In this document: positions 58,401 through 61,850 of the stretch, piece by piece
Position numbering within the stretch: position 1 is the first letter of the stretch
Layout: every line of letters starts with the position of its first letter
Assembly (NCBI GenBank): GCA_012845835.1
Contig: JABAKD010000013.1
Location: 9,241,128 to 9,305,127 of the forward strand
Source: Undaria pinnatifida
Taxonomy: Eukaryota; Sar; Phaeophyceae; Laminariales; Alariaceae
Length of the DNA stretch: 64,000 nucleotides
Direction: 5' to 3'
The notes under the pieces: model-generated
What the model was told of the DNA's origin: nothing
Databases searched by the model: none
What the model saw: only the letters and a program-made list of their open reading frames with translations
Program-made: the position numbers and the translations under genes

Positions 58401-58972
58401 CTGGTTGACGAAGTACACTCACGGCTGTGAAAGCTTTTTCAACTAGAGACTTTTGAAAAAAAATGCCTATCGTAGATGTACGTTAAGGTGCGCGTGCACA
58501 CGATTTTTGCGGGGCTCCTCGCTTGAAGGTGCAACTTTTTCTTCTTCTGTCCTCGCTTGAGAAGCGCTATATATATCCCACCCAAACTGAGCTCTATGAT
58601 CACACGACTACGGCTATACGTGAAACAGTAAAGTAAGCCCCCTGCACTCCTCCCGCCCCTCCCGCCCTCTCTCCCGCCTGGTCCACGCGATGTCTGCCTG
58701 GTCGGTGCAAACCTGACATGCTCCGTCCCGGCATTATAGAGATGCGAGGGTCTATGGTCATACGACTACGGCCATGCATGACATGAGTTCTCTCCCGCCC
58801 CTCCTTCGCCCTCCCCCCCCCCCCCCCCAAGCGATGCAAGTGTTTCTTCTTCGACGGGGGCGTTGAAAAGCACCTGGCTTCCTCTTTCAAGACGCTGCTG
58901 GCGAGACCGGATCGTGGCGGCAGGAAACGAGTTTTCGTCGGATTGACCTTCCCCCCGGACTTCCCCTGCCAT
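6730..58972 (-). CDS. TTLL3: Giant tubulin tyrosine ligase-like protein, TTLL3/8 (tubulin glycylase) group
   Basis: ATP-grasp ligase expected to add glycine to tubulin tails of axonemal microtubules. About 31 exons read right to left; the accepted core junctions agree in phase. Core landmarks in order: [121 protein letters not shown], and [11 protein letters not shown] with the metal-binding Glu and Asn. It ends with the TTLL3-type [11 protein letters not shown] tail. N-terminal to the domain lie Ser/Gly-rich repeats and several short, charged, helical exons. A 420-residue disordered insert splits the domain. Glycylase rather than glutamylase activity is inferred from TTLL3-like motifs. The start codon and first exons are uncertain. 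Confidence 0.88.
7918..8530. mobile_element. GGGTC-family TIR element, array-expanded copy
   Basis: The left end GGCTTTTCACGGATCA and the right end in inverse (ACCCGTGAAAGAAGCC) resemble the ends of the 200-bp copy at 24798. The pentamer array fills the interior. Confidence 0.6.
8022..8460. repeat. (GGGTC)n pentamer array
   Basis: Roughly 85-88 tandem GGGTC units, nearly perfect, with a few GCGTC variants at the left end and one near 8207. Because five is prime to three, every frame stays open on both strands, giving long spurious reading frames (GRVGS- and DPTRP-type). Confidence 0.97.
8568..8690 (-). CDS. TTLL3: TTLL exon: catalytic WLIEINSSP
   Basis: Forty-one codons from TGCCACAG|GAC to ACAAAG|GTGGGG, phase 0. 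It encodes [20 protein letters not shown], then [20 protein letters not shown]. The Glu and Asn of EIN coordinate metal-ATP in ATP-grasp enzymes. Confidence 0.97.
8802..9559. mobile_element. Mariner-like non-autonomous element, copy 1
   Basis: The ends CAGGCTGGTTCAAGTT and, inverted, CAGGCTGGTTCACGTT are flanked by TA on both sides. No transposase is visible; 758 bp. A second copy at 41887 lies in the opposite orientation. Confidence 0.72.
10392..10550 (-). CDS. TTLL3: TTLL exon: HMWSNETF
   Basis: Fifty-three codons from GGAAACAG|GTT to GCTCAG|GTGGGG, phase 0. It encodes [20 protein letters not shown], then [20 protein letters not shown], matching the NMWSSQ/WSTIIVPGMK block of TTLL3. Confidence 0.93.
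11937..12023 (-). CDS. TTLL3: TTLL exon: FVHLVNNSI
   Basis: Twenty-nine codons from CGTGCCTAAAG|TAC to GGACGG|GTGAGC, phase 0. It encodes [20 protein letters not shown] and CKKSEKFGR, equivalent to the HLCNNSIQ block of TTLL3. A diverged tandem copy of its acceptor region lies immediately upstream. Confidence 0.92.
12012..12213. repeat. 107-bp tandem duplication of an intron 3' end
   Basis: Bases 12012-12118 (acceptor, polypyrimidine region and first exon bases of the FVHLVNNSI exon) recur at 12119-12213 with moderate divergence. The upstream copy keeps GTACACGACCTCG after CCCCAAG. Confidence 0.8.
12346..12570. mobile_element. GGGTC-family MITE copy
   Basis: It starts GGGATTTTCGCGGGGTCATG and ends with the inverse CCGTGAAGAGCCC. 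The interior is GGGTC-rich. It lies just upstream of the exon at 12023 in transcript orientation. Confidence 0.6.
12812..12931 (-). CDS. TTLL3: TTLL exon: [14 protein letters not shown]
   Basis: Forty codons from TGTCTGCAG|AAC to GAAGAG|GTGCGT, phase 0. It encodes [20 protein letters not shown] and [20 protein letters not shown], the most conserved strand-turn-strand of the ATP-grasp fold. Confidence 0.96.
13230..13422. mobile_element. AAGGCGGT-family MITE next to a splice donor
   Basis: The inverted ends are CAGTAGGGGTTCC and CAGTAGGGGTCCC. The interior has AAGGCGGT repeats and TTGGCGAGACAGAGGAACTG. Its right end lies seven bases into the intron downstream of the exon ending at 13430. Confidence 0.72.
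13430..13620 (-). CDS. TTLL3: TTLL exon: ATP-binding VKP / SRGRGI loop
   Basis: It encodes [20 protein letters not shown], then [15 protein letters not shown] and [13 protein letters not shown]. The Lys of VKP and the Ser-Arg-Gly-Arg-Gly loop bind ATP in this family. The acceptor is CAGAAAG|CG (phase 1); CTCGCAG|TTC is an alternative. The donor appears to be GC (GAG|GCACGT), because KYIE must join NPL of the next exon. Confidence 0.92.
14130..14285. repeat. Diverged copy of the ATP-loop exon's 5' boundary
   Basis: AAGCACTGGCCGCTTTCTGA with GGTTCGATTGGTAAAGC and the following G run matches the region around 13595-13685 (AAGCCCTGGCCGCTTTCTGA). GGCGGAACACCGTTTC also occurs twice here, near 14060 and 14258. 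Confidence 0.75.
14468..14657 (-). CDS. TTLL3: TTLL Ser/Gly-rich linker exon
   Basis: From TTATAGACAG|TCC to CTGGGG|GTAAGG; enters in phase 0 and leaves in phase 1. It encodes [20 protein letters not shown], then Gly/Ser-rich sequence. No homologous block in TTLL3; an insert ahead of the ATP-binding exon. Confidence 0.7.
14797..14935. mobile_element. GGGTC-family element copy, diverged
   Basis: A short GGGTC/GACCC-rich block (GTGCGGGTCGGATCACC to CGGCCCGTAAGACTT) upstream of the exon at 14657 in transcript orientation. Confidence 0.45.
15921..16178. mobile_element. TACGRTAGCCCCCC-family MITE
   Basis: The left end is ACGATAACCCCCCC and the right end GGGGGGCTACCGTAG-like in inverse. The interior has CATGGCTCCTCGACTTGAGG, ATGACGCCGGGGTGTCGGGG and AAACCGGCGATTTCGTTAAA. 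Confidence 0.6.
17377..17577 (-). CDS. TTLL3: TTLL exon between insert and ATP-grasp core
   Basis: Sixty-seven codons from AAATGTGCAG|GCA to AAGGAG|GTAAGA, phase 0. It encodes [20 protein letters not shown], then a linker ending [10 protein letters not shown]. The position corresponds to the YLSNLAHMDID region of TTLL3. Confidence 0.8.
18369..18453 (-). CDS. TTLL3: TTLL exon, helix after the insert
   Basis: The acceptor TTGTACCGCAG|A completes an Arg codon. It encodes [20 protein letters not shown] and AVCRRRH, matching the SPEFVDEAL-type helix of TTLL3. The donor CAC|GTGGGT gives phase 0; CCG|GTAGAG further on is also phase 0 and cannot be excluded. Confidence 0.72.
18454..18724 (-). other. 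Short TTLL intron
   Basis: A 271-bp GT-AG intron between the insert exon and the helix exon. Nothing else is seen in it. Confidence 0.75.
18725..19989 (-). CDS. TTLL3: TTLL exon with 400-residue disordered insert
   Basis: The acceptor is TATTCACCAG|GCG and the donor CGGAG|GTGAGC, leaving in phase 2. It opens with the conserved [20 protein letters not shown]. About 395 residues of disordered, acidic and Ser/Thr/Ala-rich sequence follow (for example [18 protein letters not shown]), found in the variable loop of this family but unusually long here. Part of the insert has repeated units of the type [20 protein letters not shown]. The ATG at 20010 lies upstream of the acceptor and is probably not a start. 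Confidence 0.88.
19990..21909 (-). other. TTLL intron
   Basis: It contains a partial GCTACGATAGAGG-family copy near 20620-20700 and a direct repeat of about 90 bp (TTTTACTTAAAAYCAGTTTT through GAGCTCCTCAAGCAAACAGC) at about 20790-20862 and 20910-20982. No further exon is seen. Confidence 0.6.
21910..22029 (-). CDS. TTLL3: TTLL exon: [12 protein letters not shown] region
   Basis: Forty codons from TCGACTAG|AAC to GTCGAA|GTACAG, phase 0. It encodes [20 protein letters not shown] and [20 protein letters not shown], diagnostic for TTLL3/8. A GC donor six bases on (CAG|GCGAGG) would add two residues. Confidence 0.93.
22180..22640. repeat. 51-bp minisatellite in a TTLL intron
   Basis: About eight tandem units containing GCGGACGTTTAAGCGTAGAC and ACTACGGACACACAAC. 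The 51-bp period keeps frames open on both strands, so the long reading frames here are spurious. It starts about 150 bases upstream of the exon at 22029 in transcript terms. Confidence 0.85.
23485..23589. mobile_element. 105-bp MITE, TA-flanked, copy 1
   Basis: TTGCGGGGGACCCTAGTAAA at left and TTTACTATCGTCCTCCGCAA at right, long imperfect inverted ends, flanked by TA on both sides. AT-rich middle. Confidence 0.75.
24340..24455. repeat. 10-bp tandem repeat (TTAAYACATG)
   Basis: About eleven units alternating TTAATACATG and TTAACACACG, decaying to TCAACACATG at the right. Confidence 0.85.
24606..24718. repeat. 10-bp tandem repeat (GAGCTATGGT)
   Basis: About eleven units of GCTATGGTGA with truncated units at both ends. 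Confidence 0.85.
24798..24997. mobile_element. GGGTC-family MITE, best-preserved copy
   Basis: A 16-bp perfect terminal inverted repeat, GGCTTTTCGCGGGTCA. The interior is rich in degenerate GGGTC/GACCC motifs pointing inward from both ends. No coding capacity; no clear target-site duplication. Confidence 0.72.
25352..25525 (-). CDS. TTLL3: TTLL exon: start of TTL domain
   Basis: Fifty-eight codons from CTGGCAG|GTT to TTCAAG|GTGCAG, phase 0. It encodes [20 protein letters not shown], then [20 protein letters not shown] and WQLCNHFFK. This is the N-terminal signature of the TTLL3/8 branch. Confidence 0.95.
26089..26357. mobile_element. AAGGCGGT-family MITE with expanded internal repeat
   Basis: The left end is GAAAGGGGCCTCCCAATAAG and the right end ACCGCCTTACCTACTGGGAG. 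The interior carries about seven 18-bp TATATAAGGCGGTATCCC units (about 26105-26225) and the family core CGCTTGGCGCTACTGGGGAA. Confidence 0.68.
26397..26630. mobile_element. TACGRTAGCCCCCC-family MITE
   Basis: ACGATAGCCCGCCCCCC at left and GGGGGGGGCTACCGTAG at right (inverted). The interior matches the copies at 15921, 34121 and 63395 (GCATGGCTGCTCGACGCGAG; AACCGGCGATTTCGTTGAA). Confidence 0.65.
26653..26923. mobile_element. GCTACGATAGAGG-family MITE
   Basis: The left end is GATGCCTGGTGCGATAGAGG and the right end CCTCTATCGTAGCACGCGTC. The interior carries the family landmarks CATGGCCTAGGTACACGACG and CCGACGATTTTGG. Confidence 0.66.
27865..28095. repeat. 18-bp minisatellite (GCGGTAATACGATGGTAA)
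   Basis: About twelve units with G/A and C/T variation at fixed positions. The 18-bp period gives open frames on the opposite strand that are not genes. Confidence 0.8.
29280..29450 (-). CDS. TTLL3: TTLL exon just before the catalytic domain
   Basis: A strong acceptor TTTTTTACAG|GAA and donor ACAAAG|GTGAGA, phase 0. It encodes [20 protein letters not shown] and ends [14 protein letters not shown], which runs directly into VFVMTGWYP of the next exon. Confidence 0.85.
30309..30443 (-). CDS. TTLL3: TTLL exon, helix before the TTL domain
   Basis: Forty-five codons from ATGAGCAG|GAG to AAAGAG|GTGAGA, phase 0. It begins [20 protein letters not shown] and ends [12 protein letters not shown]. An in-frame TGA just before the acceptor fixes the exon start to this region. 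Confidence 0.8.
31180..31232. repeat. GAT/ATG trinucleotide microsatellite
   Basis: Mostly GATGAT units with GCT and GGT interruptions, inside a copy of the GAGCTCCTCA repeat. Confidence 0.85.
31594..31782. mobile_element. AAGGCGGT-family MITE, TA-flanked copy
   Basis: The left end is CAGTACGGGTCCCCCAATAA and the right end AAAACCCCTACCG, with TA on each side. The core is TCGCTTGGCGCGACTGGGGA. It lies in the intron just after the exon ending at 31882. Confidence 0.7.
31882..32101 (-). CDS. TTLL3: TTLL exon with charged helix
   Basis: From GGTAACAG|C to GACGAG|GTGACA; enters in phase 2 and leaves in phase 0. It encodes [20 protein letters not shown], then [20 protein letters not shown] and [10 protein letters not shown]. 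The second half is a long helix leading into the exon at 30443. Confidence 0.8.
32644..32858 (-). CDS. TTLL3: TTLL Gly/Ala-rich exon
   Basis: It follows TTTCGCAG and ends TCGCAG|GTGCGT in phase 2, matching the 32101 exon. It begins [19 protein letters not shown], then Gly/Ala-rich sequence, then [10 protein letters not shown]. The GC-rich island in an AT-richer intron supports coding. Confidence 0.6.
33471..33489. repeat. (GGCA)n microsatellite
   Basis: Five GGCA units in AT-richer intron sequence. Confidence 0.85.
33737..33841. mobile_element. 105-bp MITE, copy 2
   Basis: TTACGGGGGACCCTAGTAAA at left, TTTACTATCGTCCTCCGTAA at right. Same length as the copy at 23485 and only a few substitutions apart, which suggests recent spread. 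Confidence 0.75.
34121..34362. mobile_element. TACGRTAGCCCCCC-family MITE
   Basis: TACGATCGCCCCCAACC at left, GGGGGAGCTAGCGTAG at right. The interior includes GATGACGTCGGGGTGGCAAG. Confidence 0.6.
34889..34969 (-). CDS. TTLL3: TTLL coiled-coil exon
   Basis: The acceptor is GTCGATGCAG|GAG, with no earlier AG for about 50 bases. It encodes [20 protein letters not shown] and AERRLQK. The donor is AAG|GTCGGT; an alternative GTACAA site four bases on would pair with an acceptor two bases earlier in the next exon. Confidence 0.72.
35035..35162 (+). repeat. Duplicated 125-bp block, copy 1
   Basis: Contains TATATCCTTAATGAGGACAC, GATCGGAGTATCACACACAG and ATGGGTTTCGACAAGATCTT. High identity to 61543-61668. 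It carries a mini-frame [16 protein letters not shown] followed by a stop. Part overlaps, in antisense, sequence just upstream of the exon at 34969. Confidence 0.7.
36965..37060 (-). repeat. tRNA-derived (SINE-like) sequence
   Basis: On the - strand, GACTGAGTGGTCTAGTGAAT resembles a tRNA box A, and GTGGGTTCGAAA about 50 bases on resembles box B. No acceptor or anticodon stem forms, so it is not a tRNA gene. The linker CATAACCAAC recurs at 49043. Confidence 0.5.
37726..37821 (-). CDS. TTLL3: TTLL coiled-coil exon
   Basis: Thirty-two codons from GCTTTCAG|GAG to GAGGAG|GTGCGC, phase 0. It encodes [20 protein letters not shown] and [12 protein letters not shown], a strongly charged amphipathic helix. 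Confidence 0.8.
38034..38115. repeat. 41-bp perfect tandem duplication
   Basis: GATGAACGTTGAAACTCATA plus the next 21 bases occurs twice in a row. Diverged single copies (TGTTGAAACTC-TGCAC) lie near 25600, 36075, 41645 and 63210. Confidence 0.85.
38569..38628 (-). CDS. TTLL3: TTLL coiled-coil mini-exon
   Basis: Twenty codons, [20 protein letters not shown], between GCGTTGCAG and AAG|GTGCCA, phase 0 at both ends. Lys/Glu-rich helix continuous with its neighbours. Confidence 0.75.
39936..40148 (-). CDS. TTLL3: TTLL coiled-coil exon (3' end uncertain)
   Basis: The acceptor CGCGGCAG|GAA begins [20 protein letters not shown] and continues [16 protein letters not shown], a long charged helix that probably forms a coiled coil. 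Phase-0 donors exist at CTG|GTGCGG (this call) and at GCG|GTAGGC or TGT|GTAGGG upstream, so the exon may be 50-75 bases shorter. Confidence 0.62.
40744..40843 (-). CDS. TTLL3: TTLL exon with Ser/Arg-rich start
   Basis: The acceptor is CCAATCCAG|C, a NAGNAG site that could also splice three bases later. The donor is GGAGAG|GTGACG. It encodes [19 protein letters not shown] and [14 protein letters not shown], leaving in phase 0. The frame is also open further upstream through an Asn/Gln repeat, so a longer exon starting at 40959 is possible. Confidence 0.6.
41381..41523 (-). CDS. TTLL3: TTLL N-terminal disordered exon
   Basis: Spans GCGACAG|AAG to CGGAAG|GTAAAC. In the phase-0 entry frame it encodes [20 protein letters not shown] and then [13 protein letters not shown], leaving in phase 2. 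All three frames are open here; this one was chosen because phases match on both sides. Confidence 0.52.
41775..41880. mobile_element. AAGGCGGT-family element, rearranged fragment
   Basis: CTGTAGGGGGCCCCCAGTAA followed by TGACCGCCTTATACCG and ATACCGCCTTG; a short copy lacking the usual core. Confidence 0.45.
41887..42628. mobile_element. Mariner-like non-autonomous element, copy 2
   Basis: 742 bp, TA-flanked, ends CAGTCTGCTTCAAG and CGTGAACCAGCCTG. Its right part matches the left part of copy 1 in reverse complement, so the two copies are inverted relative to each other. Confidence 0.72.
43060..43278 (-). CDS. TTLL3: TTLL N-terminal Pro/Gly-rich exon
   Basis: A strong acceptor CCCTATCCACAG|GCC. 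The donor is AACAAG|GTACAA, or AAA|GTGAAC nine bases earlier, both phase 0. It encodes [18 protein letters not shown] and then [14 protein letters not shown] second copy of its acceptor and first 15 bases lies upstream near 43430. Confidence 0.66.
43385..43560. repeat. Copy of an exon acceptor plus GGATAGGGTTAACGGT tandem repeat
   Basis: On the - strand, CCTACCCCCAG then GCTTCGGTACCCCCA near 43430 repeats the real boundary at 43279. It is preceded (43440-43550) by about five units of roughly 21 bp, of the type GGTGGATAGGGTTAAC. Confidence 0.75.
44726..44834 (-). CDS. TTLL3: TTLL N-terminal exon
   Basis: The acceptor is CGTGGCAG|C after a long pyrimidine tract and the donor is GGACAG|GTACTT. 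It enters in phase 2 and leaves in phase 0. It encodes [19 protein letters not shown], then RLDDYLRGQ. Confidence 0.66.
45683..46021 (-). other. Unassigned open reading frame in a TTLL intron
   Basis: 112 codons from ATG, polar, with typical amino-acid composition (for example [20 protein letters not shown]). It ends in TAA and has no good phase-2 donor to reach the exon at 44834, while the 46410 exon joins that exon directly. It may be an alternative exon, a decayed exon or chance. Confidence 0.25.
46102..46368. mobile_element. GCTACGATAGAGG-family MITE
   Basis: The left end is GACGCGGGCTACGATAGAGG; the right end is nearly its exact inverse (CCTCTATCGTAGCACGCGTC). Interior landmarks are shared with the 26653 copy. 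It lies about 40 bases beyond the splice donor at 46409. Confidence 0.7.
46410..47368 (-). CDS. TTLL3: TTLL large exon with 17-residue repeats
   Basis: An open frame of 319 codons, from CGCGGAAG|GGT to CCACAAG|GTACTA, leaves in phase 2 and fits the next exon. The centre (about 46830-47120) is a 51-bp coding minisatellite giving repeats of the type [17 protein letters not shown]; the rest is Gly/Glu-rich. A very long CT tract on this strand precedes the exon, so the true start could be 10-50 bases further upstream, including an in-frame ATG at 47416. Confidence 0.68.
46830..47120 (-). repeat. Coding 51-bp minisatellite in TTLL exon
   Basis: Six units, each reading (on the - strand) about 17 residues of the type [16 protein letters not shown]. 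Substitutions and small in-frame length changes preserve the frame. Confidence 0.85.
47369..49488 (-). other. TTLL intron
   Basis: An extreme pyrimidine tract on the - strand (GGGGGA/GAGGGA at 47425-47520 as written), partial MITE copies near 47960 and 48440-48730, then the box-A array. No exon is supported. Confidence 0.6.
48865..49215. repeat. Tandem tRNA box-A-like units ending in a hairpin
   Basis: Units of about 31 bp containing CTACCCACTGAGCTAC (inverse GTAGCTCAGTGGGTAG, a consensus box A) repeat at 48867-49170. The first arm, 49043-49075, is the near-exact inverse of 49178-49210. Confidence 0.75.
49489..49562 (-). CDS. TTLL3: TTLL N-terminal acidic exon
   Basis: The acceptor is GTTGACAG|AA and the donor GAGGAG|GTGAAA. 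It encodes [14 protein letters not shown] and [10 protein letters not shown], leaving in phase 0. The acidic helical sequence resembles the downstream exons. Confidence 0.58.
51129..51163 (-). CDS. TTLL candidate micro-exon
   Basis: A 35-base segment (CCGCTAG|G to CCCTC|GTAAAG) encoding [11 protein letters not shown] would restore phase between 51726 (phase 2) and 49562 (phase 1). It is proposed mainly on phase and fair splice signals, so it is weak. Confidence 0.27.
51726..51973 (-). CDS. TTLL3: TTLL N-terminal disordered exon
   Basis: The acceptor CACGCCGCAG|AAA sits behind a pyrimidine-rich tract and the donor is GCGAG|GTAAGC. It enters in phase 0 and leaves in phase 2. The protein is Ser/Gly/Asp-rich ([18 protein letters not shown], then [11 protein letters not shown]) with an Ala run. 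No domain is recognised; GC content and both splice signals support an exon. Confidence 0.6.
52430..52590. repeat. About 76-bp tandem duplication
   Basis: AAGAAATTCATCCAGAAA to GCCTAACTAAGTTGC occurs twice with only a few differences. Confidence 0.85.
52845..53000. repeat. About 78-bp tandem duplication
   Basis: GTTTTCTTAGTATAATTTTC through TTATCCTAGCCTTACTTT occurs twice. The CTTAGCGCGCGCCCA core differs at one base. Confidence 0.85.
54116..54275. mobile_element. Possible MITE with ATCATTTAAGTAAAGTAT ends
   Basis: AATCATTTAAGTAAAGTATG near 54123 is matched in inverse by ATACTTACTTTAAATGAT near 54245. A related half-copy (TTAGATTAGATGAGGCC) occurs near 43655. Confidence 0.45.
54939..55034 (-). 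CDS. TTLL candidate exon
   Basis: An open frame ending at the strong donor ACGCCG|GTAAGC encodes [20 protein letters not shown], in phase 0 with the exon at 51973. The acceptor may be ATCAAG (this call) or CTCTAG at 54985, which would need a different upstream phase. Confidence 0.38.
55550..55744. mobile_element. AAGGCGGT-family MITE
   Basis: The left end is CAGTAGGGGTCCCCCAATAA and the right end TACCGCCTTACTTACTG. The core has CACTTGGCCAGACTAAGGAA. A GTAC microsatellite precedes it. Confidence 0.65.
57216..57314 (-). CDS. TTLL candidate exon (duplicated nearby)
   Basis: A 99-base open segment between GGGGGAAG and TAC|GTAGGA, phase 0 at both ends, encodes [20 protein letters not shown] and [12 protein letters not shown] tract precedes it. 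A diverged copy of its centre ([12 protein letters not shown]) lies about 130 bases upstream on the same strand. It could be an exon or a repeat. Confidence 0.28.
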
Positions 58973-59290
58973 CGCTCGCCGAAAGCCACGGCACAGCGAG
59001 TATCAAGCTTCATCATAGGTATGCCCATGTGTACATCAGTTTAGGGCATCTTAGCATCTATTCCGCGAAACCCGTATAATTTCCATCAAACAACAAGGAA
59101 AATGGGAGAGAAGGACGTCGGGGGGGGGGGGGGGGGGTGTCCTCAGTTTGTGCATGGCCGTAGTCGTATGATCATAGACCCTTGCATCCCTACTATGCCG
59201 GGACGGAGCAAGTCGGGTTTTTACTAACCAGGCAGACATTGCTTGCACCAATCGCGAAGCGCCGAGCAGTGGGGGGGGGGGAAACGGAGG
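58150..59290. repeat. Three copies of the CGACGTGCTCCGTCCCGGCA repeat, beside poly-C/G runs
   Basis: Copies at about 58205-58330 (+), 58680-58790 (+) and 59145-59265 (-) share ACCCGACGTGCTCCGTCCCG, GATGCGAGGGTCTATGGTC and CGACTACGGCCATGCA. Each abuts a run of ten or more C or G. Further copies lie near 2650-2790, 28400-28520 and 49880-49975. Confidence 0.65.
58874..58972 (-). CDS. TTLL3: TTLL candidate first coding exon
   Basis: An ATG in good context (G at -3, G at +4) opens 33 codons, beginning [16 protein letters not shown], to a strong donor AGCCAG|GTGCTT, phase 0. It is hydrophilic, like the downstream exons. Another frame across the same DNA is also open, so this is a candidate and not a proven start. 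Confidence 0.42.
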
Positions 59291-59934
59291 GGGGGGGGGT
59301 GAACTCCGGATTGTGTGCGTGTTTTCAATGTTTCAGATACGTCAGCTGTGAGTTAGATCAATTTAAGGGTCGATACGCATCTTTGCACGCTGCGTGAAAC
59401 TCCGGTCGCTTTTTTTTTTTATTTCTGTTGGAGATACACAAAAAACAGAGCTATACACTCAGCACTATCTGACTGCAGCTCAGTGGTAATGGGGTATACC
59501 GGGTATCTAACACAACTTGTTCGATGGCTGAGGCCGACCCTCTCGACTTGCTACGACCGACACTCGAGTTTGGTTGGCGTGGAGTCAGAGTGCTTGGTGA
59601 GCCCTGCATGTGCCATCACATGTGTGCAGGGGCAGTTCGGAGGGCTCAGGTCCGGGTGGGATCAGATCTGGATGGTATCAGGCTGCCCAAGCGTGAGCAA
59701 AGAGGGGCACACTTTGTGTGCGTGCGTGTGTGCGTACGCGTGCTGACCAATGAAACAAGCCGAAATATAAGTAAGGTTGGACCAATGAACGGTTTTTTAA
59801 TTGAAACAAGCGGTAAGGTCTAATGTGCCGCCGTCATCAACATGTTGTCTTGGTTCAAAAATGACCTTACTCTACATACCAAGTAGGTTTGTTTGTGCCC
59901 CAAACAAGAGTCATCACACGGTCGGAGTTGCACG

Positions 59935-60190
59935 TTTTGGGCCAAAGCGTTTTTTTCTGATCAGTTGAGCTCGTCAGGGGTGGAACCATTGGCTAGCCTG
60001 ATAATCTCACGAGTATGTTCGTCTTATTAATAGGACTAGAGCATTGACATGTTGGCCGGGTTGCGCGAACGCATGTTTTCCAAGTCATGGTTTGGGTGAA
60101 ATATCGAGCCACTCACGTCTGGAGCTCAAAAACTTTTTCTGCATGCACCCCAAACGTGGGATGGCTCATACGAAAGGCGCAAGCGCAAAG
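59935..60190. repeat. GAGCTCCTCA / GTTGCGCGAACGCA dispersed repeat
   Basis: Landmarks in order: GTTGAGCTCGTCAGG, GGTTGCGCGAACGCATG, a degenerate GGGTGATATC box, and CTGCATGCACCCC. Other copies lie near 3785-4020, 29715-29965, 31040-31320 and, inverted, 45050-45290 and 37325-37490. Confidence 0.55.
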
Positions 60191-61542
60191 GAAACGTGTC
60201 AAGAAACGATATTTGTTTACTTGTAGCCAGGTTCAAATCCTTCTTACTCGAGGCAACAGAAAGTCTGCCCTTTCGTACACGATTAGTTTTTGTTGCATGC
60301 AGCAATAGAAACGTTGTTTTTTACCCTGATGTATGTTTCCGGCCAACATCGACCAAAAATGTGCAAAAACTTCCAATGTCTTAATAAGAAGTGGTGTCTT
60401 TCAACACATGCCACGGTACAGGTGCAACTTTTTGTTTTTTCCGAGGCTCGTAACCTGATTTTTCATAAAAATCAAAGCGCAACTCGACGAACAACCGCAC
60501 GGCCTAGGCATACACAAAAAATATACTCCGACGATGTTGGGTTAATAGGTTAAGGAGCCCTCAGTTCGGCATGAGACACAGGCTACCGTAGCGGGGATAC
60601 CCTCGGTTTCACTACTGGGTGTAAGTACACTCCAATGAGTGACCCTCTACCCTCACGGACAAAATGACTCATAGACGGTTATTTTTTTCGGCGCAGCGTA
60701 GCCAACCATCCCATTTGCGTATTAATACCTCAAGGACAAAACGACTCGTAGACGTTATTTGTTTTTGGCGCAGCGTGGCCAACCATTTCATTTGCAGAAA
60801 CACAACAGCACGGAAGCTGCAAAGGAACAGGGGGATCTCTCGCGCGAATAACCCTGAGCCACTGCAAAAACAAGGCCCAAAAACGTGACCTCCACTACCG
60901 TAGCCACGGTCATCGTGGAACTACGTTGTGTCCTGGCTGGCTCGGACACTCAAAACCTCTGCCGTCACCCTGGCTAGTAGCCAGCATTCCGCGGTCAACG
61001 AATGTGGCCGATGCTATCCGTAAGCATTTTTTTTTTCGACGTCGCATCTCTCTAAAAGCCCCAAGGGCGGGCTAACGGGTACCGTACAGAACTACATTAC
61101 ATCGACATCCACCCGATTCTCCGCCCACACAACCTCGCTGACGTCGGCCCGCCGCGTTTTATCCAAATCAGCGATGGGGGTAGAATGCCTCGACCTGTTA
61201 ATTGTGCCGTGGCCTCCGGGAACGCAAGGGCACCGGGCAACGTCCGATCGGGGGGAGCGACAGCGGGATGGAGCGCTGTTTCTCAAGACTTGGAAGGCGT
61301 TGCGAAAGCTCGTGGAAGCAGGAACCGTCTGTGCATTAGGTTTGTTTCATATTTTCGAAAGCATTGCGCAAAAAAATAGGATGCAGGATTTCGTCCCTGC
61401 GCATTAGGTTTTGTCCCTTAGAAAAACCGATACGTTCTCTTCTTCTTCTCTGCGCGGCACCAAATTGATGCACATTAAAAGTCTTCAAATATTTTTGTTT
61501 TATAACCACGACTCGATCAATGCCGAGGCCGTGGGGAAGGTA

Positions 61543-61668
61543 TACGGAGTCGCCGATCTATATCCTTGATGAGGACATGCACCCAGTAAAACGCGCCATC
61601 GGAGTATCACACACAGCTTGCAAAAATGAGTTTCGACGAAATCTTCGATCTCACAGCTGGAGTGTATT
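61543..61668 (+). repeat. Duplicated 125-bp block, copy 2
   Basis: Contains TATATCCTTGATGAGGACAT, CATCGGAGTATCACACACAG and ATGAGTTTCGACGAAATCTT. Its mini-frame begins [17 protein letters not shown]. No gene is recognised around it. Confidence 0.7.
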
Positions 61669-61742
61669 CTTATTTTTATCATCATATTTGTTTCAATATA
61701 TACTTTAATATATATATTTTAAAACTCTTCAGGTGAGGGTCT

Positions 61743-61850
61743 TCAGAAGACAAAACATGCGCCCCTACCCGCTGAGCTACCGAAACATACCGAGTCACGT
61801 GACTCAGTATCTCAGTGGGTAGTACTACAGTATACAGCCAACGAAATTTA
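61743..61850. repeat. Inverted pair of box-A-like units
   Basis: CCTACCCGCTGAGCTACCG near 61766 faces CAGTATCTCAGTGGGTAGTA near 61805. Same family as 48865-49215. Confidence 0.55.
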
